Notes: generated by a model from the letters alone, not told the origin. Positions 56,001 through 64,000 are shown, counted from the first letter of the stretch. The stretch: DNA of 64,000 nt from Pedobacter montanisoli (GCF_022809115.1 NZ_JALGBH010000002.1:995543-1059542), one strand, 5' to 3'. Program-made: numbers and translations.

Positions 56001-58803
56001 GTGTGTTTCCCGATGGCCCGTACCAATTATAGGTTACATTGTTTTGTGTATTGCTTACAGTTAAAGTAGCAGCCGAACCTTTACAAATTATGACATCTGC
56101 TACTACAGGACTTCCAACATTTACCTTTACATTGTAATCAGTAACGGCAATATTATTATTTGCATCAGTTACTTTAATTGAAAAGGTAAAGTTTCCGCCT
56201 AATGTAGGTGTACCGGTGATTGCTCTGGTTGTAGTATTGAAATTAAAACCAGGAGGTAAATTAATGGCTTGGTAGATGTAGGGCCCCGTACCACCGGTTA
56301 CAGATGGAAGAATTTGTGCAGGATAGCTGCTACCTAATAAACCGTCGGGCAGGCTGGCCGTTGCCAAAGACAATACACCAATAACTTTTACAGTATAGGT
56401 ATTTGTTATTGTTCTTCCTTCGGCATCGGTTGCAGTCAGTTTAATATTATAGTTTCCTGATTGAGTTGGCGTTCCGGTTATCTCTCTGGTTGTAGCATTA
56501 AATGCCAGACCTGGAGGTAAATTGCTTGCAGCATAGGTGTATGGTCCTACCCCTCCGCTTGCAGATGGAAGCGTTTGTTTGATATAAACGGCTCCTACGG
56601 TTCCATCAGCCAAATTCATATTAGGTAAAGCCAGTGGGTCTAAAACACGGATCGTATAATTTGTGGTTACATTATTACCTTTGGCATCAGTAACTTTAAC
56701 CGCAACGGTATAGTTACCGGCTGTAGTTGGTGTTCCTGTTATTTCTCTGGTTGTGGCATTAAATGATAAGCCCGGAGGTAAATTGCTGGCGCTATAGGTA
56801 TATGGAACATACCCGCCTTCAGCCGCTGGGATAATTTGTTTAGGATAAGACAGGCCTACCGTTCCGTCAGCTAAATTTGTACCCGGTAAAATCAGCGGAT
56901 CTTTGATTACTACGGTATAATCCATTGAGGTTTTGTTACCATCGGCATCAGCAACATTTACTGTAATGGTATAGGTTCCTGCGGTAGTAGGATTTCCGGA
57001 TATATCTCTCGTGGTAGCATTAAAGCTTAAACCCGGAGGCAGATTAGTAACTGTATAAGTATATGGTGCACTTCCGCCCACAGCAGATGGTATGTTTAGT
57101 GTACTATAATTTACACCAACAGTACCATCCGGGAGCGGCGAACCAGAAATTGTCAGTTTATCAGTAATTTTTAGTGTGTGGGATAAGACTACTGAACACC
57201 CTTTATTGTCAGTAGCGATTAAATTAAAGTTATAAACTCCTGAAGCTGTGGGAACTCCTCCTAGCAACCCTGAAGTACTTAAAGACAATCCCGGCGGTAA
57301 ACTTGAACCTGTATTTACAGCATAGGTATAGCCTGTTGTTCCACCTGTAGCTGCGTTTAACTGAATCGAATAAGCAGAACCTACCGAACCGTTTAACAAA
57401 GTGGTAAGTACCCATTCCATTTTTGGATTAACGTTCACTTTTATAGGTACCCGTACCGATTCTGATGTACAGTTAATTTTTCTCGCTGCTACATAGTAAG
57501 TTTTATTTGCCGTTAGTACATCTGTGGTATAACCTTCATTGTACGCTGTTACTTTTAAAGGCGTACCTCCGCTAACGTTTTCATACCAGATTAGCTCATT
57601 GGCACTGTCGGTAGTGGCCGATAATTGCACGGTGCTTGAATAACAAGTATTCAGATTATTGGATTGAGGTGCTATAAATTTAGGTCGCGGTGCAGACCTT
57701 GTTACTTCATATACCCTAAGGGTCTGGGTTACGGTACCATCTAATAATGATGAAAGCGTGATGCTAACTCTATCGAAATTATTATTTATGATAAAAGGAA
57801 TCGTTACAGGAACATTACTATTCAGCAAACCCAATAAATCAAGATTTAAAACAGAGCTTAAGGTCTGGTTATAAACTAAATTGGCCCCGTTAAAAGCTTC
57901 TACCCTTATATTATTGAATAACCCAAGATTAACCAGTGCTGGGTTTATACCTAGTGTAATGTTTAATTCATCCTGTGTGTTTGAAAGGGTATTAAAATAA
58001 ACATTTTGGTTTATAGATCCAGCAACACCAAGCATACCTAAACTAATTTCTGAATAGGTATTCATATTACCATCAATAGCATTCTGCAGATTGGTAACGC
58101 CTGCTTTTCCTACCCCCAGTACATCTAAAGTAAGTCCGGTGCCATCATAATCTGTTGCAAACGGTGGATCGCAGATGCCTGTTCCCGAATAATAGAAAGC
58201 ATTGTAAACTTTCATATTATTGCTTGTTCCCAATAATAACGCTGAGGTTACATCTCTTATAAAAACAGATTGATAAGCCTTATCTGGCGTTATAGCAATA
58301 TAATAATTGCCCGATTTATCGGTTACCAATTTAACATCTGTTAATGAGAAACCATTGATGCTATTACGCGTAAAGATTTCATTGCCATTACTCTCTTTTG
58401 CACCAACCTCAAAATAGTGATTGCCCAATACCAATCCTCCAACCAGTTTAGATAAGAGATTGCCGAGACTTCCTCCCAACAAGGCATCCAAAGCACTTTT
58501 ATCAAAATCTATCTTAATAAAAGAAGTTTTGTTAGCCTGAATGACCGAATTGTATTTGAGTTCCAAGTATCCGTTATATGCGCCTATGTTAACAGCAACT
58601 CCTCCATATGAATTCAACTGGGCAAATTCATTATTATCTAACGTTGCTTTGGTATCGTTAGTAACATGACTGCTGGATGAGACTGAAGTTGCTAAAACTT
58701 TTGTTTGCGCATACGAAACAATAGAAATAAGCGTTAATAGAAAGGTAAGGAAATAAAAAACCAAACACTTTGTTGATTTTGAATGAATAGAGGTTAATTC
58801 CAT
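50023..58803 (-). CDS. Giant T9SS adhesin with Ig-like, He_PIG and recurrent unknown modules
   Basis: A 2926-residue surface protein; the start at 58803 (MELTSIHSKSTK, signal peptide ending VSYAQ) is preferred over the longer frame to 58902, which adds an unlikely leader. In order: an N-terminal module with LQNAIDGNMNTYSEIS (about 238-368), an Ig_7-like domain, five He_PIG repeats (about 470-900), two Ig-like domains, then two modules each followed by three Ig-like domains, and a fourth module followed by eight. The modules are at about 238, 1090, 1500 and 1915. Residues about 2745-2825 form an FN3-like domain, and 2838-2926 the type-B sorting domain (IPNTFTPNNDGKNDIF). I count roughly 17 Ig-like domains. 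Confidence 0.93.
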   Translation of the reverse strand: MELTSIHSKSTKCLVFYFLTFLLTLISIVSYAQTKVLATSVSSSSHVTNDTKATLDNNEFAQLNSYGGVAVNIGAYNGYLELKYNSVIQANKTSFIKIDFDKSALDALLGGSLGNLLSKLVGGLVLGNHYFEVGAKESNGNEIFTRNSINGFSLTDVKLVTDKSGNYYIAITPDKAYQSVFIRDVTSALLLGTSNNMKVYNAFYYSGTGICDPPFATDYDGTGLTLDVLGVGKAGVTNLQNAIDGNMNTYSEISLGMLGVAGSINQNVYFNTLSNTQDELNITLGINPALVNLGLFNNIRVEAFNGANLVYNQTLSSVLNLDLLGLLNSNVPVTIPFIINNNFDRVSITLSSLLDGTVTQTLRVYEVTRSAPRPKFIAPQSNNLNTCYSSTVQLSATTDSANELIWYENVSGGTPLKVTAYNEGYTTDVLTANKTYYVAARKINCTSESVRVPIKVNVNPKMEWVLTTLLNGSVGSAYSIQLNAATGGTTGYTYAVNTGSSLPPGLSLSTSGLLGGVPTASGVYNFNLIATDNKGCSVVLSHTLKITDKLTISGSPLPDGTVGVNYSTLNIPSAVGGSAPYTYTVTNLPPGLSFNATTRDISGNPTTAGTYTITVNVADADGNKTSMDYTVVIKDPLILPGTNLADGTVGLSYPKQIIPAAEGGYVPYTYSASNLPPGLSFNATTREITGTPTTAGNYTVAVKVTDAKGNNVTTNYTIRVLDPLALPNMNLADGTVGAVYIKQTLPSASGGVGPYTYAASNLPPGLAFNATTREITGTPTQSGNYNIKLTATDAEGRTITNTYTVKVIGVLSLATASLPDGLLGSSYPAQILPSVTGGTGPYIYQAINLPPGFNFNTTTRAITGTPTLGGNFTFSIKVTDANNNIAVTDYNVKVNVGSPVVADVIICKGSAATLTVSNTQNNVTYNWYGPSGNTPLATNNNGTFVTSPINANTTFYVEAVSGTGVSTRTAVQVSVNELPAQAVLITNNPTVNNNQSITLKVNASAGDTINWYNTETGGNVLGTGEEFVTPPLTATTTFYVETVNASGCKSAVRTPVKVEVVNITNNPNCNAANNQISGVESVLCLLCNIQGPGNAVDADKNNFTRISLPVGVVATGYQRLMFQSTGLATDSIKLDLATPVGLLDLDALNSVTINIMKGNIVVKSYALNSSLITLKLLSGNRFTATFAAGADFDRVEIRFRALVSALTSLDIYGAEIKYPKPAITGNEQAICYNSKTTLNAVPVGGTQVTWYSAATGGTILATGNTYETPQLTSSTTYYIQLTRDNCSDTERIPVQVKVVPLLQVPDISANVSSCSGSNVSLAVNNADPAITYNWYTVVTGGTPVYTGSIYTVNNLTANKTYYVEAAQLSCISASRAVVNVTVNPLPAIPQVQASVSSVNAGQTVVLTASSTDTDVEFRWFSSSNSATPIYTGETFVTPPLNSTTSYFVETRSLTSGCVSANRVEIKITVNGGSANPVPCEGATAQSNGVGGTVALLAGVANAQLAIDDDVSTASTLYLPVGLLGGYVYQQLSFPSTGNVGDTVKVMISSPGKLLSLNLLGNIQISSLLQGVSNNDMLSLNNSLIKLELLSGNSAALITYVPTKSFDGIEIRLNGGAVGALNVINLNYGRHITQVPEVLAADETVCLNQTATLKVKDPKANLVYKWYDASGTYQTGKDGDTFVTGTIGSDTKFYVTASSGSGCESGKTLINIKVTTAPVAPDVFSPSISVCTGSNVELKVKDPKPDLTYKWYDNNDVYLADGTSYVIQNFSSLTSQFYKVEAVDNCAVSPRTQIEVKVGLLDPPVITPSAAIVVENSGAVLRATSGDANAVIKWYDVPVGGVALYEGPTFSTPPLTGTKTYYAEVTGGGGCVSLRTSVTITVIPGGNPETTPCGTATEDLGNSNASLLNLGYVYNAQNIIDNNIKTAGTLSIAVGALNTYVYQRVGFKTLSNVGDTVKISISSPGKLLSASVMPAISVLTYSGATSNQDEIFANNPLIHVELLSDNSGGVITFVPKKQFDGVEIRLNSGLVSLLTSLDVNYVQRSGSAPQVEATSLSACEGTTAILNVKNPVAGTVYKWYLENAYQTGKDGVTFSTPSNLAPGTYNFYVTAFANGCESAPTKVVVTILPAPVAPIALAGNPAQTCYGVSVQLGVQQDPNISYNWYDSNGKPLILNSSTYTTPVNLADGIHEFYVEAVNANNCSSNTARTKIVLMVNPLGLASDIQVAGNTNACLNSPVTLTASSTTVTNPVFTWYSDAALTHAEYVGASFTTLPVTADKTYYVTVKGDDRCESSAQEAKVVQIKVKPYAGTSDLSVSAAPSICGQGSVSLTASSTTIQNPVFKWYDKPDLSNLVYTGANFSTPSLNATKTYYVTVQGDNKCESLAVDAKVVTVKVNQVAVAADVTITGTTITCTNNSTTLTASANNGVVNPVFTWYDNAALTSIAGTGAVFKTPALTADKTYYVTVKGDNRCENAASDVQSVTISVKALPKLPQLAKTGTTLCGSGATTLSIENPETGVDYEWYSDPQGNNLVNKGTTYTTQVLTASTDYYVRAVGTLGCSSPTAFVKVSVTVNTIPLNPMVAASSVSTCEGTSASLSVINPDNTVVYNWYTVATGGTPIYTGTTFTTPVVSTDQVYYIEAQSGNCISAVRTRVDVKMVQAPAAPASIKVTDPSVCSGSSAILTVENPVANITYRWYTVATGGTPVYQGVAFTTPAITQKTTFYVESVSSTGGCVSLMRTPVSVDVRTALTAPVVTVSTITQNSILFKWNAVTGALSYDVSINGGVNWVNVTATEYLASGLKPGQKISIVVRALGSKDCETSANSITPDAKTPDPFLNDLYIPNTFTPNNDGKNDIFYAYGNSISKFTMKVYNQWGQLLFESQSILTGWDGTHKGKAQPNGAYVYYIEVTFENGSSKKLKGTITLLR

Positions 58804-59237
58804 AAGCCAATGATTTAGATTATCGCATTGTACAACGCAATAATAACCACCCAAAAACCTTTTATCCCCGTTCAATTCATTCAATAAAAAAATAGTGAAC
58901 ATTCAGATTGTTCAATTTATCCAAAGGCTTAATATTTCATTCAATATTTCTTTTTGTTAAAATTATTTTCGTATTTTTTCACTTACTAATTAATACTAAA
59001 ATTTAAAACCACATTCAAAAACTACCTACTCTTATGAAAACCAGACCTTTTCCGCACAAGAAAACATAAGCAACTATCAAAACAAATTACATGAAAGTTT
59101 ACTTTAGCAGCTAGCACTATAAGCTCTAAAGCAAGCTTATTGTATGCTCCTATATGCATAGTTCTTATCTACTCAAAGTGTTTTTGTAAATTAAAACCTC
59201 GTATATATGTTTATTTAGAAATCACAAAATCTATTTA
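58804..59237. other. Divergent promoter region, adhesin versus STAND gene
   Basis: 434 bases between two oppositely directed genes, AT-rich, with no ORF worth listing. It must hold the promoters of both the adhesin operon and the STAND gene, but I could not identify a convincing Bacteroidota -33/-7 pair. Confidence 0.5.
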
Positions 59238-61781
59238 ATGTCTCAAAAAGCTACCTTAGAAAAAATTAAAACTCTTATTTTGGAAAAAACCAGAATAGAG
59301 AATATCAGTCCATCAGACTGTAAAGTGATTTCTCATTTTATTCACAGAGAAACACAAAAAACAATAAGTGAAACTACTTTAAAGCGTTTGTTTGGCTTTG
59401 CCGAAACCAAAAGTAAGTTTTCTGCTTATACGGTTAACACGCTACTCGAATACAGCCAGAAGCCTGTTGATAGTTTAAAAACCACCCATAATGAGGTATT
59501 AAATACCTTAAAAGACGAAGAATGCTTACAAATAATGTATGGCAACGCTTTACAAGCTACGAGAAATACGGTTAACCATATCAAGAACCGGAGTACGATA
59601 CCTTTCGAATTTACAGTTTCACGTTCTTTCATACCTTTCGATTTTGAATACTTCTATTCAAGCAATTATGCCTATACCTGCTTTACTTCGCAGGCAGGAT
59701 ATGGAAAAAGCATTATGCTTACCCATTTGGTAGAACAGTTCTTTTTGAATGAAGAGGCAAAGTATAAAAATGATATTGTTTTATTTTTGAACGCCATTGA
59801 TATTTTCAACAGTCAGTTTGAATATATTAATATTGAGGATAGAATAAAACAGAAATTGGGCATTAACGCTCAAATCAACCTCAGAGATTATTTCTTGCAG
59901 AAGAATAAAATTTGTGGCACCAAGCTTATTATCATTATTGATGATTTTCCTGAGCTGGCCATCAGCAAAATCTCTAAAGTTATTGTATTTGATAAACTGA
60001 TCAATCTTATTTCAAGCGTAGGCGACGGCAATCATATTAAGCTGATTTATAGCATGCGTTCTACCATGTGGAACAGGTTTTACGACAGGATTAAGAATAT
60101 TCCCTTTTTAAAGAACAGTTGGTTTTCTGGTAGTTATTTTAACCTGAAAGACCATTCTAATATGCCGCCGCTCACAACCGATGAGATTAATGAAGTTTTA
60201 AAGCGCATGTATCCTGCCACTTACCATAAGATTGATGAAGAATTAAAATCTAAGTTAAAATTTCCTTTTTACCTGCATTGGTATTATCAGCTCAACGAAG
60301 AACTGCCTGAGTTTGGTTCTTTTACCAAAATTATCTTTTTGGAGATCATAGACCGATTTATTCAGGAGAAAATATATTTATCTAAATACGCTGCCGAGAA
60401 AATATTCATCTGCAAAAAGATTGTTCAGCTTACGCGTTATAAAGAGTATAACCGTTATGTTTTAAAATCTGAACTAATCAAAGATATCTCAGTTTTTAAA
60501 AATGCTTATATAGAACTTTTATCTGATGGAATTTTAACCGAAGAAAAAGAACATCATGATGGTTTTACAATGGATTTTGTAAAATTTGTTCATCCGCAAT
60601 TTTTTGATCATTTTCTTTTCGTTGATCTGCTAGATGATGCAGATAATAAGATAAATGAAGATTTTTTCACAAAAATAGCTAAAGAATATTTTGATGATCA
60701 GGTGAAATTAGACCTGTTAAGATGGAGTATAAAATATGCCATAAACCGCAATTTACTTGGCAGTCTTAATTATATATTTAATTTAAAACTAAGTATCCAT
60801 GATAAGAATTACCTTATTTACTTTATCTCTAAAAACCTCATCTATAAGAAAGTAAAAGAACCTCAATTTTTTAACAATTTAAATAAAGAAGGTTTTCACG
60901 AAACCATAAAAACCCGTTTAACTCATTTCGATTTTGCCGATTCTTATTATAAAGAAGCTGTTGCAGCTCTAATTAAACTATCTGATAACAACGAAGATAC
61001 TTTATTGTATCATTCTATACTGGCTATAAGTGATTGCTTAAGTTTAGACAAAGAACTCATTACAAAACGTTTGCAGCAAATGCATAAATTCTCCAAAGAG
61101 GCAAAATTGTGGGGAGTTAATCTCATAGAATTGTTGAGGTTGGTTTATTTTAAAATTACAGGAGAATTTGTCTATTCTAACGAAACACTGATCAAAATAG
61201 AAAATTTTAAGCAGGGCGAAAGGGTATTTTATAAAAGTACTGATGAACTGCCTACAAATGAACAGATGGTAATTTTTGTAATGTTCTCTATTGTAAATGT
61301 ATTTTATGGAAACAATAAAGAAGCCATCCAGATTGTGAACGCCATGATAACGCATTTTCCAAAATCTGTTCAGATCAATAAACCTTATGCAAATTATATT
61401 TTCACCACTTTAGTTTATTTTAAATCAAAAGCTCCTCATGGTGCCAAGACTGAGGCTATGGAAAAAATAAAGTCAAGATTATTTGCTTATCAGGCAACAA
61501 AAAATACTATTCCATTTATTCAATCTATTTTTCTGGCCGCACAGGCTTACCAATGCAAAAATGATAAAGATTACAACTGTGCTTTAATCTATGCGCAACG
61601 ATGTCTGGAAATTTTTAAGCGCAACAACCTTATTGTAAACCAAATCTGCATTCTTAATTTATTGATCAATATTTATCAGGAACTTAATGAGCAGGAAATA
61701 AAAACAGAATATATTAACGAAAAATTAAGTATTTTAGAACAAAGAAAGATAGCTCCTTCCCTATTTCATTTTATAGCATAA
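59238..61781 (+). CDS. HTH plus STAND/NACHT-like P-loop ATPase (847 aa)
   Basis: A large cytoplasmic protein. Residues 18-75 (ISPSDCKVISHFIHRETQ then ISETTLKRLFGFA) resemble an N-terminal HTH-like domain found in Bacteroidota STAND proteins. The P-loop SQAGYGKS (residues 151-158) lacks the first Gly/Ala of Walker A; the Walker B is LIIIIDDFPEL (Asp235-Asp236). Residues 360-480 may be a winged-helix arm, and 500-847 are helical and could be TPR-like. The context is divergent from the adhesin operon. It may regulate that operon or serve a defence role; neither is shown. Confidence 0.7.
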   Translation: MSQKATLEKIKTLILEKTRIENISPSDCKVISHFIHRETQKTISETTLKRLFGFAETKSKFSAYTVNTLLEYSQKPVDSLKTTHNEVLNTLKDEECLQIMYGNALQATRNTVNHIKNRSTIPFEFTVSRSFIPFDFEYFYSSNYAYTCFTSQAGYGKSIMLTHLVEQFFLNEEAKYKNDIVLFLNAIDIFNSQFEYINIEDRIKQKLGINAQINLRDYFLQKNKICGTKLIIIIDDFPELAISKISKVIVFDKLINLISSVGDGNHIKLIYSMRSTMWNRFYDRIKNIPFLKNSWFSGSYFNLKDHSNMPPLTTDEINEVLKRMYPATYHKIDEELKSKLKFPFYLHWYYQLNEELPEFGSFTKIIFLEIIDRFIQEKIYLSKYAAEKIFICKKIVQLTRYKEYNRYVLKSELIKDISVFKNAYIELLSDGILTEEKEHHDGFTMDFVKFVHPQFFDHFLFVDLLDDADNKINEDFFTKIAKEYFDDQVKLDLLRWSIKYAINRNLLGSLNYIFNLKLSIHDKNYLIYFISKNLIYKKVKEPQFFNNLNKEGFHETIKTRLTHFDFADSYYKEAVAALIKLSDNNEDTLLYHSILAISDCLSLDKELITKRLQQMHKFSKEAKLWGVNLIELLRLVYFKITGEFVYSNETLIKIENFKQGERVFYKSTDELPTNEQMVIFVMFSIVNVFYGNNKEAIQIVNAMITHFPKSVQINKPYANYIFTTLVYFKSKAPHGAKTEAMEKIKSRLFAYQATKNTIPFIQSIFLAAQAYQCKNDKDYNCALIYAQRCLEIFKRNNLIVNQICILNLLINIYQELNEQEIKTEYINEKLSILEQRKIAPSLFHFIA

Positions 61782-61882
61782 AGCAAATACCTATAATTAT
61801 TCTCTATGTGTGTATAGGTAAAATCAGTTTGATAGATCCCGGTATTAATCTCAATTTTAAAAAAATAACAAATTGATAAGCT

Positions 61883-63388
61883 ATGGAACAAAATAATAAA
61901 AAAGCCCTCACTACTGCTGCCGGCAGGCCATATGTAGAGCATGAAAATTCAATGACTGCCGGACCAAGAGGCCCAGTGCTATTAGAAGATTATATCCTGC
62001 ACGAAAAAATGGCCCACTTTAATCGTGAACGCATACCTGAACGCGTAGTACATGCAAAAGGAAGCGGCGCATTTGGCACTTTTAAAGTAACCCATGATAT
62101 CAGCAAATACACAAAGGCCAAGATCTTTAACCAGATTGGTAAGGAAACCAAAGTTTTTTTACGTTTTAGCACAGTGGGTGGCGAAATGGGCTCTGCAGAT
62201 ACGGAACGTGACCCGCGTGGTTTCGCACTAAAATTTTACACCGAAGATGGCAACTGGGATCTAGTAGGCAATAATACACCTGTGTTCTTCATCAAGGATG
62301 CCAAGAAATTCAGTGATTTTATTCATACGCAGAAAAGAGATCCGCGAACACATTGCAAAAGTGCTACCATGGTATGGGATTTCTGGAGCCTTAATCCAGA
62401 AAGTTTGCATCAGGTGCTTATTTTAATGAGCGACAGGGGAACGCCCTATGGTTACCGTCATATGCATGGTTTTGGCTCACATACTTTTAGTATGATCAAC
62501 GCAAACAACGAACGTGTCTGGGTTAAGTTTCACTTTAAAACACAACAGGGCATTAAAAACTTTACCAATGACGAAGCTACGGTAATGAAGGGTAAAGATC
62601 CTGACTTTGCACAACGCGATCTGGTTAAGGCTATAGATAGTGGAAATTTCCCGAAATGGACGATGAAAATCCAAATCATGACAAACGAGCAGGCAAAAAA
62701 TTTCCCTTTTAATCCTTTTGATGTTACCAAAACATGGCCCCATGCCGATTTTCCATTGATAGAAGTTGGTGAACTGGAATTAAACCAAGTACCTAAAAAT
62801 TATTTTGCTACAGTAGAACAATCTGCTTTTGCTCCTGCTCATATTATTGATGGTATTGGTTTCTCTCCAGACCGGATGTTACAGGGAAGAATTTTATCCT
62901 ATCCTGATGCGCATAGACACAGACTGGGTGTAAATTACCAGCAAATACCTGTAAACGCCTGTCCCTATGCCACAAATAATTTTCACAGAGATGGTTTTAT
63001 GCGGGTTGATGATAATGGAAATGATCATCCAAACTATTACCCAAATAGTTCTGGTATAATAGAGCCTGATATGAGTTATAAAGAACCCGGATTAGAATTA
63101 GATGGCCAAGCAGCCGATTGGTACGATAGAAATGCTGGCTTACCCGGTGATGAAGATCATTATACCCAACCAGGTTTATTATTTACCAAAGCCATGAACG
63201 ATTATGACAGGCACAATCTGATCAGTAATATTGTAGATTCCATGAGTGGTATTGAAGGTCCTCAAAAAGACAACATCATTGCACGCCAGTTATGCCATTT
63301 CTTCAGAGCAGATCAAAATCTGGGTATGACTGTGGCTCAGGGTTTAAATATTGATATGACTGAGATCATGAAAAAAATGTCGCATTAA
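61883..63388 (+). CDS. katA: Catalase (monofunctional heme, clade 3)
   Basis: A 501-residue cytoplasmic enzyme that breaks down hydrogen peroxide. Catalytic His57 is in RVVHAKG, Asn130 in GNNTPVFF, and proximal heme ligand Tyr340 in RILSYPDAHRHR. The conserved heme-pocket stretch FSTVGGEMGSADTERDPRGFALKFY is intact. At about 500 residues it is a small-subunit, clade-3-like catalase. It is monocistronic and follows the STAND gene by 101 bases. Confidence 0.97.
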   Translation: MEQNNKKALTTAAGRPYVEHENSMTAGPRGPVLLEDYILHEKMAHFNRERIPERVVHAKGSGAFGTFKVTHDISKYTKAKIFNQIGKETKVFLRFSTVGGEMGSADTERDPRGFALKFYTEDGNWDLVGNNTPVFFIKDAKKFSDFIHTQKRDPRTHCKSATMVWDFWSLNPESLHQVLILMSDRGTPYGYRHMHGFGSHTFSMINANNERVWVKFHFKTQQGIKNFTNDEATVMKGKDPDFAQRDLVKAIDSGNFPKWTMKIQIMTNEQAKNFPFNPFDVTKTWPHADFPLIEVGELELNQVPKNYFATVEQSAFAPAHIIDGIGFSPDRMLQGRILSYPDAHRHRLGVNYQQIPVNACPYATNNFHRDGFMRVDDNGNDHPNYYPNSSGIIEPDMSYKEPGLELDGQAADWYDRNAGLPGDEDHYTQPGLLFTKAMNDYDRHNLISNIVDSMSGIEGPQKDNIIARQLCHFFRADQNLGMTVAQGLNIDMTEIMKKMSH

Positions 63389-63407
63389 GAAAGAATTATG
63401 ATGTCAT

Positions 63408-63495
63408 TCAAAATCCATTTTGGAATCTATATGTTAAAGTAATTATGATAGAAAGATACTGAAACAAGTTCAGCATGACGGATTTTATCTAACAT
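63408..63495. repeat. Dispersed palindromic repeat, degenerate copy
   Basis: GATACTGAAACAAGTTCAGC (from 63455), followed by ATGACG, matches the core of the copy at 26818-26905 with two changes, and GATGTCATTC lies at the left side. Termini are not conserved. It lies 20 bases after the katA stop. Confidence 0.55.
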
Positions 63496-63587
63496 TTTCT
63501 CACAAAAAAATACGGCATTCAAAATTTGTTTCGATAAAAAATACTGAAGAAAATATAACATTAAGACTTATATTAAATGTCATCACG

Positions 63588-63614
63588 AACTCGGGATAAA
63601 AACAATCCCGAGTT
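63588..63614 (+). terminator. Rho-independent terminator-like hairpin
   Basis: AACTCGGGAT (63588-63597) and ATCCCGAGTT (63605-63614) form a perfect 10-bp stem with a 7-base loop followed by five T's. No coding gene ends immediately upstream; katA ends 200 bases earlier. Confidence 0.7.
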
Positions 63615-63949
63615 TTTTTACAATAAAATTTCAGGTTTTCTCTTGCTTATTAAGAAAAACAAAGGCATCTTTGTTAAGATGCAAAACATTTTAGCAAAAT
63701 ATGAACAGCTCATGGCAAAACATTATAAAGATGTTTTGTGTGCTGTTATATTACAGCGTTTTGCTTTTCATTATGTTTTTAAAAACATATTAAGCTTTAC
63801 TTTACAAACTGAGAGTAAAGACTTTATCAAAAAAACCCCGAATTCAATCTTTTTTCTGTCTTAGAGAATTTCGGGGGATAACCACCGCTTAATCATCTTA
63901 CATTAACCATACACCTTAAAGGTGAAATGTTTTATTTAACTAAAATATT

Positions 63950-64000
63950 ATGAAAACAAAGTCGATATTATTATCTAAAAGTGATTACAAATTCTTAAGC
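63950..64000 (+). CDS. Partial ORF at right edge (N-terminus only)
   Basis: ATG at 63950 opens the frame MKTKSILLSKSDYKFLS, which runs off the window. Seventeen residues are not enough to assign a family. The ATG is preceded by an A-rich stretch. Confidence 0.4.
   Translation, partial: MKTKSILLSKSDYKFLS

Larger units (their letters stand above)
63389..63949. other. Intergenic region with repeat copy, terminator and hairpins
   Basis: A 561-base region without a convincing gene. It holds a dispersed repeat (about 63408-63495), a terminator-like hairpin (63588-63614) and two further hairpins (63665-63682 and 63836-63876). A 95-codon open frame runs through the hairpins but shows no protein-like features. 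Confidence 0.5.

Noticed and set aside
58804..58902. Upstream extension of the giant adhesin to 58902
   Set aside because: The start at 58803 gives a proper signal peptide; the longer form places 33 unrelated residues before it.
63577..63864. 95-codon plus-strand ORF
   Set aside because: It begins inside the sequence around a perfect terminator hairpin, runs through further hairpins, and its predicted protein has no domain or signal sequence.

Overview
The window comes from a Bacteroidota chromosome, most likely Sphingobacteriales and Pedobacter-like. This rests on AT-rich DNA with A-rich ribosome-binding regions, the type IX secretion (T9SS) vocabulary (a type-B sorting domain on a giant adhesin beside a PorP/SprF protein), many short lipoproteins and TonB/YwqK-type proteins, tRNA genes without an encoded CCA, and short palindromic repeats carrying a CGTCATCCTGAA-type core. 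The species assignment is an inference from protein style, not from a search.

Left part (1-12.3 kb), mostly minus strand: a partial lipoprotein gene coupled to an S41 protease; an intergenic region with a striking double palindrome and a MITE-like repeat; a small orphan gene; a lipoprotein plus GH20 hexosaminidase pair; thioredoxin reductase with its own terminator; and a four-gene run of carboxylase, two YwqK-like genes and an M19 dipeptidase. The first YwqK-like gene is cut from its signal peptide by a frameshift in a ten-A tract. A LOG-family hydrolase and a GNAT acetyltransferase follow.

Centre-left (12.4-29.5 kb): small membrane and housekeeping genes (DoxX, DUF1801, zinc alcohol dehydrogenase, FAD oxidoreductase), an MgtA-type P-type ATPase whose 3' end overlaps the remnant of an outer-membrane transporter gene, tRNA-Lys, a class A penicillin-binding protein, a large protease/TolB/beta-barrel fusion, a GIY-YIG protein that has lost catalytic residues, a LexA-like XRE-S24 regulator and alaS.

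Centre-right (29.6-41.2 kb): a long plus-strand run of MerR regulator, L,D-transpeptidase, outer-membrane barrel, helix-hairpin-helix barrel protein, ComEC, enoyl-CoA hydratase, secreted DUF4412-like protein, LTA-synthase-type phosphotransferase and dipeptidyl peptidase IV. The barrel-HhH-ComEC group looks like a DNA-uptake or envelope unit.

Right part (41.2-64 kb): a looser region (repeat, lipoprotein, DUF2268-like protease, membrane-bound LuxR regulator, DUF4199 protein, VOC protein) ending at a CAU tRNA; a HAD phosphatase and Mpo1-like protein; then the T9SS adhesin operon (2926-residue Ig/He_PIG adhesin, PorP/SprF, OmpA-PD40 protein). Divergent from the adhesin is an HTH plus STAND-like ATPase gene of unknown role, followed by a catalase and a structured non-coding stretch that leads into a partial gene at the right edge.
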